A stretch of 64,000 nt of DNA from Flavonifractor sp. An112 (GTDB lineage Bacteria > Bacillota > Clostridia > Oscillospirales > Oscillospiraceae): positions 1-64,000 of the forward strand of contig NZ_NFLU01000001.1 in assembly GCF_002161085.1 (NCBI RefSeq), in the 5' to 3' direction. Position 1 is the first letter of the stretch, and each line of letters starts with the position of its first letter. Below the pieces are notes generated by a model. It did no database searches. It was not told the DNA's origin and saw nothing but the letters and a program-made list of their open reading frames with translations. This document shows, piece by piece, positions 51,393 to 62,300 of this stretch. The translations under genes were made by a program, and so were the position numbers.

Positions 51393-52916
51393 GTGAAAAT
51401 GTATCCGGATGTTAAAATTGGCAAAAAGGAATATCCTCTTCAAAGCATTCTCTTTGGACATCGCATCCAGCCCAGTCAGACAAAGTACGAGTATCTTATT
51501 GAATTTCTACAGGTTGCAATTGCTGAAAAGCGAGGAGCAAACAAACCATTAGAGGCTCCTACCTTCACCACAACAGAAATGTTTCCCATTTCGCAGGCTG
51601 CAGATGGACAGTTTCGATACCTACCAAAGTTAAGAATTGGTTTGAAACGCTTTATTTTCCTACCTAAGAGCAAACTTGATGGTAAAGCTGAGGTAGACAA
51701 AGACGCTTACAAAGAATGCGTAAAAGTTCTCGAATCTCAAATAACCGGTGGTAATGCTACGAAAAAGAAAAATAGCATTACTATTATTCAAAATTTGCTT
51801 ACTGGATTTAGTGCAGTCAACCAAAGCCGGTCATGGTTTGATCAGAATGTATTGCCAATTTGTCCCGAAGTAATTTTACCCGAAGGAATGGGAATCAAAA
51901 GTTGGCGTCAGAAACTGCAGTTTAATGTGAATGATCCAGAGGTCGACGAAAAATTTGATTATCACAAATATACCTATATGTGCCGTGGCGGAGAAGTGTA
52001 CTACTTGCATCTTCTCAATGCTATTGCAGAGCACCCTGAATACAAAACGGTAATTGAATTACGCTTAAACGAAATGATCACAAGTTTTCCTCAATTCTCT
52101 TATCTTTGTAATTTTGTGCAAGGGAATTGGGAAGAATACTATGTGGCTAGCAAAGAGGTAAAAACAGTTGAAAAAAGACTTGGCATTATCCCTACCTCGT
52201 TTGCCAAAAGAAATGAGCAGACACTTAGCGAACTCCAGAATTTCTTGAACAGCAAGTCCCACCCATTTGAAAAAATGGAGACCCTAGCAAATGGAATTAT
52301 TTTACAAATAATGAGAATGATGTACCTTGCTGCAGCCACTGATAACGAAAGTAACTGCTGGGTGATTGATGTCAACTGCGCTGGTCACGAAAACATCGAG
52401 GCAAAGAAACGGGCTATCGCTGCATTCAAGCATAATGAGGAAGTTATCAGCACTTATCTGTACCATGGGCTTGAGGAATATCGAGATCTCTTGGACGATA
52501 AAAAGGATGACCAGGCTATTATAAAGGATGCTGCAAACGATTCCTACCGACTGTTCCGGAAACTCGGCAAAATGATAGGAGTCATTATTCCCAATACCGG
52601 CAAAGGAATGCGATTCTCTTTGTCGGAAGACATCATTAAGTTCTTGGTTTTATCTATTATTCCACCGAAGCAGATGATTACATTAGATGAATTTGTTCAT
52701 CAACTATATATCCATTTCGGTATGGTTATAGGGCCTGAACAATATAAAGCCGAAATAACAATAGGTTCTGTTGCGGATGTGGGGGATTATTCATTCCTTA
52801 AAGCTAACCTTGATGCTTTTGGGCAAAAACTAAAAGACTGTGGCTTCTTACGCGATTTATCTGATGCTACAGCTATCGTAGAAAATCCTTATGAAAAGGA
52901 GGATTCAGCTAAATGA
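51393..52916 (+). CDS. dptG: DptG-like restriction component
   Basis: A protein of about 507 residues starting MKMYPDVKIGKKEYPLQ at GTG 51393, eight bases after AAGGAGG (the TTG at 51387 is too close to it). It has no nucleotide-binding motif. It contains FGHRIQPSQTKYEYLIEFLQ near the N-terminus and a CRGGEVYYLHLLNAI segment in the middle. Its place between DptF and DptH and its size fit DptG. It overlaps DptH by four bases. Confidence 0.7.
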   Translation: MKMYPDVKIGKKEYPLQSILFGHRIQPSQTKYEYLIEFLQVAIAEKRGANKPLEAPTFTTTEMFPISQAADGQFRYLPKLRIGLKRFIFLPKSKLDGKAEVDKDAYKECVKVLESQITGGNATKKKNSITIIQNLLTGFSAVNQSRSWFDQNVLPICPEVILPEGMGIKSWRQKLQFNVNDPEVDEKFDYHKYTYMCRGGEVYYLHLLNAIAEHPEYKTVIELRLNEMITSFPQFSYLCNFVQGNWEEYYVASKEVKTVEKRLGIIPTSFAKRNEQTLSELQNFLNSKSHPFEKMETLANGIILQIMRMMYLAAATDNESNCWVIDVNCAGHENIEAKKRAIAAFKHNEEVISTYLYHGLEEYRDLLDDKKDDQAIIKDAANDSYRLFRKLGKMIGVIIPNTGKGMRFSLSEDIIKFLVLSIIPPKQMITLDEFVHQLYIHFGMVIGPEQYKAEITIGSVADVGDYSFLKANLDAFGQKLKDCGFLRDLSDATAIVENPYEKEDSAK

Positions 52917-55900
52917 GACAGTTGATTACAGTAATAACAAATCAGATCCTCCATCAGATCAAAACAAACGAAATAAATATGGTTCGTTTGGAAAGCTTTG
53001 ATAATCCAATTATTTATAAATCAGTATGTGATACCCTTCGAGTAAGTGCCAAAGTCTCTAACTTTGTGGCAAAGCTTACACTTGAAAAATATAATCAATT
53101 TTTAGCTGCTGAAAATGCAAACTGGATGCAGGCGCTTATGTACCTCCACAAGGGCACAAACATGGTTTACGATGAAAATCATCCGGCCATCTACGCTCAA
53201 AATAGTTATGTGGATTTCGAGCAGGCAATTACAAAATGGAGAAATGAATCTCCCAACATGCCAGAAAATCAGACTTCTCTTATCCTATTGATGGGCACGG
53301 AGGCAGCACCTGACGATGCAGGTAGTTTGAAAGATACAACCTTTGTTATTTCCCCTCGAGAAATCATTGCACTGCTGAACGCAAATTATAGTGATTGGTT
53401 TGCAGACATTCTTGCTGAAAACTCGTTCGATAATGATGAATCTCGTAAGGCGATTCACACGCTATACCGCGCTCTTTTTAGCTGCATTAATATTAACATT
53501 TTTAAGCTCAGCGAATTTATTGATAGCTTGCATAACATGCGCTTTGCATCGTGCCAGGAGCTGATCGGCTATATTTGTGAAACGCTTAATGTAGTCTGGG
53601 GCGTACCAAGTATAGTTTCTACAAAATATGTTCCAAAGGCGAGTAACCTTAGCAAAGGAAACCTTACTTCTGCAAAAATAATTACAAGTGCTATTAAGTT
53701 TATTGAGAGAGCGGATGACATACCTTCAGCGTCTGCTTTGAAAAAAATTAAAGAGAAGTTTGAAAAGTATGCACTCGACAAGGATATTGATTATACCGCG
53801 CCTTTCCCAACAGATACAGCACTTTTTCCCGATTACAACGACTTTGAGGATTGCGTTATTAATTTTATGTGCGGAATGGATTTGAAGACAAACCGTACAA
53901 AGTTACTTGCTGTTGATTATGCAATTATTGAACAAATAATTGGAACAAAATTGCCAGCAAAAACTTCTGAAAAAGCTCCAGTAGTAACCGGAGCTCCAAT
54001 GGATGCGTATTCTCGAATTTTTTTGGATATTGCAAATCTATTTCATAATACCTACAGTTCATATCCTACACATTTCTGTGTTCGGGTAGATAGAATTTCG
54101 CTGTCTGACTGCATTGATGAGCAAAAAGAAGAAACATTTAGAAATGTATGCAATTTCCTTGGGGGTATCTTAGCTTTTTTTGACAGTTGCAATTTAGTAA
54201 ATGAAGGAAGCCAGGTGACCTTCTCATATGAAAATGATATGGATCCCTTTGATTTCACTAATCACAAGTATGTGATTGATAGGGTTCGTAGCACCGGAAA
54301 ATGGGGAGACCCTTGCAAAATTCATTTTACTGTAAAGGCATCAAATGACGATAAGGCTCACAGTTACGAATTTAAGTGGGCATTTTCTCCGTATGCTCCC
54401 TGGTTAAACGCTTTTTCTTATCTTGGAGATGTTTTGTTCCGACAGGGCGATATTTATACTCTGCCAACATTGGTCCACTGTAAGAACATTCAGGATTATT
54501 TGCGGTGTGAAAGCGAAGACGAGTTTTATGCGCAACTGAATCAAATAGATGATGAAGTGCGGCAGCAAGAACATGTCAGAGCGGTTCACAAGTATTTCTC
54601 TGGCGATAAGGCCGAAGCAATCTTTGACAAGCTGTGTAGTGATTTTAAGAATTTTGCTATCACACTTACAGACCATGGAATGTACTCGGCGCTGGATTCC
54701 TTGCGCATACTTGTAAAAACATATACTGATTTAATGCAGTATATCCATTCAAACTATAGCAACTTCACTGATGTCCAAAAGGAAAAAATCATTCTATTGC
54801 TTAATAGTTTTACAATTGCATCTAATTCAGATGTGATTGAAAAATGTGATATGGGTGAAGTCTTGTTCCCTGCATATCATCCCGTTATGCTTGAAAAGAT
54901 TGACGCACAGCAGCTGTTTCTTCGCGATGGTTTTGCTGAACTTGCAACGTCAAAAATAGAAAGCAATACTCGGCATGAGAAAGTTATTGGTAAACTCGCA
55001 AACCTTGTTCAGTTGTCCTCCATCACTCAGGGTGCAGATTTTGTAATTAAGCGTTCTTCTAAGAATCTCACATGTAAGAGCATGTGGGAGTATTTTGGTG
55101 TCTATTTTGGTTCGGATACATCCAGCGATCTGATTTCCGGAAATGCCTTCAGCAGCAACATTGTAACAGATGATGAGGATGCATCTGCAATGCTTCATGC
55201 AACACCAATTTCTGGAATTGTTGTGCGCAATGTGATGGACTATATTCGAACCTTCCCTGCAAGAGTAGACGGTCTTAATGTTGCATTCATTGCCCCATCT
55301 AATATGCAACATATTGTTGCGGCTATCCACTCTATTGCAAAGCAGTTAGAAAGTAATGACACATCAGCAACGATAAACCTTAGAATCGTTTGCTTAAATA
55401 GCAAGAAAAATTCTGCAACTTATCTCAAAAGATGGCTGGATAGTTATTTCGACGATGAGCGCAGTGTAACCGTAAACACATTTTTGCGCAATATTACAAT
55501 TACGGACAAATCTGATACAGAAGCACTTGAAAAGGTGTTGCAAGATTGTGATCTGTGTTTCAATTACGATATTCTCAAAGCTGCGGATATTTGGTTTGAC
55601 AGAACTGGCGACGAAATCATTGATAAGGAACAAGCTAAATTCCCTATGACCTTCACGCCAGATACGATATCTGCAACACATGGAATGTCTCGAAAAGTAA
55701 GTATTTCGCAGTTCCAATTCCTTGCAGCCAAGGAGCAGACGCAAGCAAACTTTATTGTTACGAATCCTTATAGCCAGGAAGGTATATATCGCACCTTCAG
55801 AACACTTGAACTTACGGATATTCAAAATCACATTATTGAGCTTTCTCACAATGCGTGCAAATGGGTTGTGTGTGTTGACCCGGCAATTGACCGGAAAATG

Positions 55901-58516
55901 CTCGAAAACTCAAAAAGTAGGATTATTGGTTTCACTACTGGTGAGGGAAACTATGGCGAACTGAATGTAACCGTTTCTGCAAGAAAGGATATTCTTGTTG
56001 ATATTAAGCATATGCTTCAGAAGCGCATAAAAGAGAAGTTTTCAAATTGGGATGAAGATCGTCTGGAAAAGGCGGCAGAATACTGTGTAGAAGAGTTGTC
56101 AAAGTATATGGACGGTAGCCGTATTCTCAAAGCGCTGAATCCCTATGACTACGAGATTCATAGTTTCCTTGCGTATATTCTCACCATGCAGATGCTTGGC
56201 CTTACAGAAGCCAATGATAATTATGCTGTCAGAGCACTTATAAGTCTAGATTCTTATAAACACTGGTTTGCCGAAGATGATGAACTTAGTAAGGACAATA
56301 AGCGTCCCGATTTTATGCTTATTGAAATTCCCAAAACCGCGCATAATCTTGACCCTGCACAAAATCTGAACATTCACATTAAGATCATTGAATGTAAGAT
56401 GGGATTCCAAAACGATAATCACATAGTAAAGGCACAAACCCAGTTGGAAAAGGGTCTCCGTACAATGAGCGCAAATTGGAACCCTAATAACCAAAGTATC
56501 ATGCACCGATATTGGTTGAATCAATTATACCGCGCAATTATTTTCTCTCCACTCAATCTGGAGAATACTTCTGATCAGTACGAGACCATCCGAAATAAAA
56601 TCTATGGCATCCTAAGCGGTAAATACCAGATCGAATGGAGTGGAGATATTTTCGCATTTTGGCTGGATTCCCATTCGGAGACGCCTGAAGAATGGGAAAT
56701 CGAATCACCACTTTCTGATGAACTATCTATGGCTGGAATTACTTTGAATGAAATGTTTTGCCATAATTGTGGCCAGATGTATATTCAGAAAATGCTCCTT
56801 CCACCTGAAGAGCGTACCTCCATTTTTACTCACAATGAGATTATTTATCCCGAAGTAGATATGGAGTCGGATGAAGAGGAATTAGATATCAACGATGAGA
56901 TAACGTCCCAAACCGTAATAGTTGCTACAGGGGAAACCATTCCGAGTACAGCGAAAGTATATCTTCCTTTCTTAAATTATCTGAGTGACAGGAAAGACCA
57001 TACGAGGCACGAATCGTTACAATGGTTTTCTTCTACTTTTGGTATTTCGCTGGATGACCAAAGGCTCACCTATGACAACGGACACCGCAAATGGGAAACT
57101 GTTCTCGATGCAACTATAACATTTTTCAGAAAACAGGGACTTTTAGCGAACAGTGAGAAGGGCTCTTTCCATTTAACTGAAGTAGGGTATAACTTTTCAG
57201 AAGTTGCTGAATCTCTTCTCAACGATCGGTCTTTTGAGACTGCAATTGTAGTATATAGGGAAAATCTCAAAAGCACTGAATCGGACAATCGCATTGATGA
57301 CAACGAGGTATGCGATTTCAATGACAATACCACAACTGAAGAGGAACCCATTATCGCAGAGGATACATCGGCTCAGTCGTCAAAGCCCTTGCTGTCTGAT
57401 GTAAGATTCCTTATCGGCGAGGATTTAAGAACCAAAGAAAAATACTATTGGGAGTTTGGCAATAAAAGCCTCAACAACCGCCATCTTCTTATTAACGGTA
57501 ATTCTGGCTGTGGTAAAACCTATTGTATCCAGACACTGCTTATGGAAATGGTTCGTGCTGGCGTATCCGGAGTCGTATTTGACTATACGAGTGGTTTCAC
57601 TCCGGATAAACTGGATCCATTGTTTATTCAGGAACTTGGTGAAAAAGTACAGCAACGGGTTGTTTATCTTGATAAGATTCCTGTTAATCCGTTTGCTCGT
57701 CAAATCGTAAAGGTTGGCGGATCAGAAGGTCTTGAAAAGGATGTTTCTATTGCAACAAGAATTGCAAATGTATTTACTACAGTATACGGATTCGGCGGGC
57801 AGCAGAAAAGTGCTCTCTACAAGGCAATCAAAAATGGTCTCCAGCATCATGGGGAAGCAATGTCTTTTTCTTATCTTGAGGACGAGTTGAATGATGTAAG
57901 CGCAAAGCAAGCTGAGACTGTTTTGAGTAAAATTCAGCCATTCCTTGATTTGGAGCCTTTTGCGGAGGATGAAACGTTTACCTGGGGATCGATTCGAGAT
58001 AGTAACGGAATGGTCTATATTATGCAGCTTGATGGTTTTGACCGCCCCACACAGTTGCTTTTGACAGAATTATTGTTGTGGGATATTTGGAATTACTGTG
58101 TACAAAACGGAAATGAGGAACATCCTTTTGTAATTGTGCTTGATGAGGCACAGAATCTTAGTCATGATGCTGAATCTCCAAGTGCTAAGTTCCTAACAGA
58201 GGGCCGAAAGTTTGGTATCTCTGCATGGTATGCAACGCAGTTTATGAAGCCGCAGCTTTCAGATGATGAAATCCAGAGACTTCAGCAAGCAGGACAAAAA
58301 CTCTATTTCTGCCCTCCTGATGACGGTGTAATGACAGTTGCCAAGAACATTGACATCGATGCTCAGGGAGCAAAAGAATGGGCGCCAAAACTTAAAACTC
58401 TGAAGAAGGGTGAATGTGTTACCTGTGGGAATATGGTTAGAAACGGTAAATGGGCTAAGTACGAACCCAAAATTGTGAAGGTTACAAGTTTTCAGGAGAG
58501 ATTAAACCATGACTAA
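52913..58516 (+). CDS. dptH: DptH-like restriction protein with C-terminal HerA-type ATPase
   Basis: An 1867-residue protein. The N-terminal 1100 residues are without known motifs. At about 1131-1161 a PD...ECK arrangement (RPDFMLIEI, then IKIIECKMG) resembles a PD-(D/E)xK nuclease core. The C-terminal 350 residues form a HerA/FtsK-like motor: Walker A INGNSGCGKT at about 1527, Walker B FVIVLDEAQN at about 1740, and an Arg-containing AWYATQFMKPQ sensor segment. This is the effector of DptFGH restriction. It overlaps the next DUF4007 gene by eight bases. Confidence 0.82.
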   Translation: MRQLITVITNQILHQIKTNEINMVRLESFDNPIIYKSVCDTLRVSAKVSNFVAKLTLEKYNQFLAAENANWMQALMYLHKGTNMVYDENHPAIYAQNSYVDFEQAITKWRNESPNMPENQTSLILLMGTEAAPDDAGSLKDTTFVISPREIIALLNANYSDWFADILAENSFDNDESRKAIHTLYRALFSCININIFKLSEFIDSLHNMRFASCQELIGYICETLNVVWGVPSIVSTKYVPKASNLSKGNLTSAKIITSAIKFIERADDIPSASALKKIKEKFEKYALDKDIDYTAPFPTDTALFPDYNDFEDCVINFMCGMDLKTNRTKLLAVDYAIIEQIIGTKLPAKTSEKAPVVTGAPMDAYSRIFLDIANLFHNTYSSYPTHFCVRVDRISLSDCIDEQKEETFRNVCNFLGGILAFFDSCNLVNEGSQVTFSYENDMDPFDFTNHKYVIDRVRSTGKWGDPCKIHFTVKASNDDKAHSYEFKWAFSPYAPWLNAFSYLGDVLFRQGDIYTLPTLVHCKNIQDYLRCESEDEFYAQLNQIDDEVRQQEHVRAVHKYFSGDKAEAIFDKLCSDFKNFAITLTDHGMYSALDSLRILVKTYTDLMQYIHSNYSNFTDVQKEKIILLLNSFTIASNSDVIEKCDMGEVLFPAYHPVMLEKIDAQQLFLRDGFAELATSKIESNTRHEKVIGKLANLVQLSSITQGADFVIKRSSKNLTCKSMWEYFGVYFGSDTSSDLISGNAFSSNIVTDDEDASAMLHATPISGIVVRNVMDYIRTFPARVDGLNVAFIAPSNMQHIVAAIHSIAKQLESNDTSATINLRIVCLNSKKNSATYLKRWLDSYFDDERSVTVNTFLRNITITDKSDTEALEKVLQDCDLCFNYDILKAADIWFDRTGDEIIDKEQAKFPMTFTPDTISATHGMSRKVSISQFQFLAAKEQTQANFIVTNPYSQEGIYRTFRTLELTDIQNHIIELSHNACKWVVCVDPAIDRKMLENSKSRIIGFTTGEGNYGELNVTVSARKDILVDIKHMLQKRIKEKFSNWDEDRLEKAAEYCVEELSKYMDGSRILKALNPYDYEIHSFLAYILTMQMLGLTEANDNYAVRALISLDSYKHWFAEDDELSKDNKRPDFMLIEIPKTAHNLDPAQNLNIHIKIIECKMGFQNDNHIVKAQTQLEKGLRTMSANWNPNNQSIMHRYWLNQLYRAIIFSPLNLENTSDQYETIRNKIYGILSGKYQIEWSGDIFAFWLDSHSETPEEWEIESPLSDELSMAGITLNEMFCHNCGQMYIQKMLLPPEERTSIFTHNEIIYPEVDMESDEEELDINDEITSQTVIVATGETIPSTAKVYLPFLNYLSDRKDHTRHESLQWFSSTFGISLDDQRLTYDNGHRKWETVLDATITFFRKQGLLANSEKGSFHLTEVGYNFSEVAESLLNDRSFETAIVVYRENLKSTESDNRIDDNEVCDFNDNTTTEEEPIIAEDTSAQSSKPLLSDVRFLIGEDLRTKEKYYWEFGNKSLNNRHLLINGNSGCGKTYCIQTLLMEMVRAGVSGVVFDYTSGFTPDKLDPLFIQELGEKVQQRVVYLDKIPVNPFARQIVKVGGSEGLEKDVSIATRIANVFTTVYGFGGQQKSALYKAIKNGLQHHGEAMSFSYLEDELNDVSAKQAETVLSKIQPFLDLEPFAEDETFTWGSIRDSNGMVYIMQLDGFDRPTQLLLTELLLWDIWNYCVQNGNEEHPFVIVLDEAQNLSHDAESPSAKFLTEGRKFGISAWYATQFMKPQLSDDEIQRLQQAGQKLYFCPPDDGVMTVAKNIDIDAQGAKEWAPKLKTLKKGECVTCGNMVRNGKWAKYEPKIVKVTSFQERLNHD

Positions 58517-59342
58517 CAAATCTTCCTTGGAGTTTCACGAGACCTTTAAGCCAGAAATACCTTATATCTCAAAAATACTCAAACTAGCATCAGAAAAGTA
58601 TTCTGGCACAAAGTATGAAATCAGCGATATTAGTGGAATCCCTACCGGTGAACAAAAAGGAAAAGTGGAACCGCACATTAAGTATGCTAGTTTTATGGGG
58701 TTAATTAACTTCTCATGTGACAAAGGTATTTACGCCTTATCACTAACGCCTTTGGGCGAAGAAGTCTTCGTGCAGGATCCGTACCTGCACGAAGACCTCA
58801 CGCTCTGGATTTGCCACTATTGTATGACAAGAAAAAATTTCGGTGCTCCACAATGGTCGTATTTAATACAGGAAGCACACCCAGGCATTGGAGAATCTCT
58901 TAGCCAGGATCGATTATTTAATTTGGCCAATAATTGGTGTGGAATTGCTGTATCAAGTTTGAACAAGAAAGTATTTTCTGTTGTTAGAGGCAGCTATACA
59001 GACGGGATTTTTTCTCGTTTAGGACTTATTGAATGGGGTAGTTTAATCTCCTTCATTGAGCAGACTGAAAAGATGGATTTAACATATGTATATTCTTTTG
59101 CACTGCTTGACAGTTGGGATCGCTTATATCCAGGCAAACGAGAAATTACCGACTTTGATCTGAAAGACGGTATTGGTTTTGGAAAAATATTTGGTTTCAA
59201 TGAGGATGAATGCAATTATGTTATCGACTCGCTAAGTGACGAAGGCTTACTCACAGTAAACCGACAGTTATATCCAGCAACAATTATTCGAACCGCTAAT
59301 GTGGAAAGTGTAATTCCCTTGTTGTATAGCCGTTTGTTGTGA
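58509..59342 (+). CDS. DUF4007 family protein (copy 2)
   Basis: A 277-residue protein with the DUF4007 N-terminal pattern LEFHETFKPEIPYISKILKLA and ISGIPTGEQKGKVEPHIKYASFMGLI (winged-helix-like). A central LTLWICHYCMTRKNFGAPQWSYLIQE and a C-terminal HTH-like DECNYVIDSLSDEGLLTVNRQ follow. It is clearly distant from copy 1 but shares the domain order. It lies between the restriction genes and the second large ATPase, mirroring the arrangement of copy 1. It probably gives site or mark recognition to the restriction arm (inference). Confidence 0.75.
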   Translation: MTNKSSLEFHETFKPEIPYISKILKLASEKYSGTKYEISDISGIPTGEQKGKVEPHIKYASFMGLINFSCDKGIYALSLTPLGEEVFVQDPYLHEDLTLWICHYCMTRKNFGAPQWSYLIQEAHPGIGESLSQDRLFNLANNWCGIAVSSLNKKVFSVVRGSYTDGIFSRLGLIEWGSLISFIEQTEKMDLTYVYSFALLDSWDRLYPGKREITDFDLKDGIGFGKIFGFNEDECNYVIDSLSDEGLLTVNRQLYPATIIRTANVESVIPLLYSRLL

Positions 59343-59357
59343 GATAGAGGAGGCAGT

Positions 59358-62300
59358 ATGAAGGTTAAAGATTTAGTCAGCTTTAGTAAGGAAACGTTCT
59401 TCAACGGTGCTGTTCAAACCGAATGGTTTTACGATGCACAAAAAGCAAAAACCGTTGCGGAAAGTTATGTTTTCCATGGACCTAAATACTATGGTGTATC
59501 TGCTTCAGATGTTAAGGCAGGAGAACATCGCCTGATGGATACTGCCTCCTTTGCTCAAACCATTGCGCACAAACTCTACTCCCCTACCCCTGGGAACAGT
59601 TTTGTGATGACTATTGCAGGATACGGTACCGGTAAATCACATCTTGCAGTGTGTCTTGGAACTTTATTTTCCAGTACAGGTGCACTCGCAGAATCTATAG
59701 TATCCAATATAGCATCTGCCGATGAAGAGATTGGTACTTATATCAGACAGAACAATGTGAAGAAAAACCTTGTTATCGTTCTTAATGGAATGAACAACTT
59801 TAACCTGGACGCTGAAATTTTGCGTTGTGCAAGGCTATCACTTTCACAAAACGGGATTAGCGATGAACTGTTAAAAAAATTAACAAAATCTTATGACGTT
59901 GCTCGCCATTTTGTCAATCGGACTTTTTCTATATATCAAAACCAATTTGAAGAATGGGCTCTTAAGGTCGGCATAAACATCAGTGGACAAGCACTGAAGG
60001 ACTATTTTGTATCCCGAGTGGAAAATGATAGCCAAGTACTTACCACAATCAATAATGTTTATAAAGAAGTGAACGGAGACAGCATTGCATGGGACCGTGG
60101 ATTATCTGCGGGAGATGTTTTGTTAACTCTTCAAAAGGAATTGTGTGGAGATGGAAAGCCATTCAATAAGGTGCTCTTGTTATTCGACGAGTTTGGACGA
60201 TACATTGAATACACTGCTGCAAATCCAGCAATTGCAGGTGAAGCAGCGCTTCAGCAGATATTTGAAGCAGTTCAGTCGGCAAATGGAAATATTGTATTCG
60301 TTGGATTTATTCAAAGTGAGTTAGAAGCGTATCTTGCAAGAATTGAAAAAACATCGAATATCACTCGCTATATTGCTCGATATCGGACAGCAAGCGAAAA
60401 TCTTTTTTTATCTTCAAACTTTGAAACGATACTTGCTAATGTTTTGAAAAAATCAAACCCGGAGTTTAACAGAGTGGTCGGCGGATCGGTAGGTAGGTAT
60501 GAAAACTATCACCTAAAGATCAAACATGCCCTTACAAGATGGGATCGTACATCGACTAAAAAGAGTGTATGGATAACTGACGAAGTCTACAAAAATGTTA
60601 TCTTAAACGGGTGTTATCCGCTACATCCTATTACTGTTTGGCTCTTATCCAGTTCGCATCAATGGATGCAGCAACGATCAACACTGGCATTTGCGTCAGA
60701 GATGTTTGATGCAGTAGCTGAAGCAGAAATAGATAGTGCATTTTTGCCATATGTTTATCCGTATCAAATCGTTGATTCGGGAATCTTTGGCGAAATGCTC
60801 AACTCTGAAGAGAAGGGTTTAGTATCAAGTCAATATTGTATGCTTTATCGAGACATCCTCGTAAAGGTTGGTGATAAGCTTTCAGAACTTGAAAAGATAG
60901 TTCTAAAATCTGTGCTTGTTGTCAATATAGGAAGGATGGCATTCTACGATAAAGTTGATGCTTTAAAAGCAATTCAACTGTGTTCCAATTGCAAAGAAGA
61001 TGAAGTACAGCATGCGCTGAAATCGCTTGAAGAAATGCACGGTGTTGTTGCATTTGATGACCATGCAAAAACATATGACTTGATTGCAGAGGCCAATGGA
61101 TTCAATGAATTCAAACGTATCTTTGCAAGATATCGTATTGGAGTAAAGACATCTATTGATGACATTGATGAGCCCGCGATAAAACTCATGGCATTAGATA
61201 CTCCTGTAGAAACATCATTTGCACAGGAACACCATATCTCATCAACAGAATGGATGTTTAACAAACAACTGCTTGACTGTCGTGAGATTAGTGAAAATTA
61301 TTTGCGAAATGCAATTCGGAACATCACTGAAAATTGCGATGGTGAAAAAGCAAGAGGCTTACTGATTTATGCCTATTGTTCAGAAAATATTACTTCAGAG
61401 ATTAACCGGTTAAGTCGGCTTTATCGGGAACTTGATTTGGCGAATTTTCCAATTATTATTTTGTTTTTGGATGACCATGATAAGGAAATGCTTATAGCCT
61501 TGACTATAAAAAAGTCGTTGCAGAAATTTTCTGCTACGGATAAAGAAAGATTCCGCAAACATATTTCCGATCAGTTGCGTACACAGAATACTAAACTTTG
61601 TCGAAAATTCACAAATTGTGTTTCACAGAGAAATATGATTGGCATAAACGGGCTGGAAAAGTATTCCATGCGCATTAATGCATTATGCTCGAAAAAGTTT
61701 GATATGCTCTACACAAAAGCAGTTCCGTTTGTTTTTGATGGATTTGAGAACAAATCGAAGACTCAGGCGAAAACTACACTTGCGCAAGTATGTTGTTACT
61801 TGTACAATCGACTTTTGATGAACCAACAAGGGTACAACGCACTGGCATCAAAAGATAAAAATCGTGTAAATTCAGTATTATCTGTATCAGCGCCGTTTGC
61901 CTGGAAAGTTTATGATAATCGATGCCAGCTTGTTGAGCCCGGCAATCCAGTCATTGTAGAGATTATTTCAGATGTTGTTAGCGTACTTGATGACGGAGAA
62001 CGTCATTCTGTATATCAACTATTTTATAAATTTGTACAGGCTCCCTATGGAATGAATGAAAACTCTATCTCATTGTTGGTATCGTATTTCATTGCATTCC
62101 AAGAAAATCGATACTTCTATTATTATGGCATGGAAAGATTAATGCCAAAACATTGGAGCACAGATAAAGGGAAATTAAAGGTTCCTGAATTCAAGAAGAT
62201 TATTATACAAAAGAATGCAAATGCAAACATAGACGTTGTAGCGGAATTATGTGATAAAATAATGAGTAATACGGATGTTTCTAATTGTGCTAATTTAAAA

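Noticed and set aside
52913-58516. Calling DptH a conjugation or FtsK-type translocase
   Set aside because: The HerA-like C-terminus alone would allow it, but the size and the position after DptF/DptG-like genes fit the restriction protein better.
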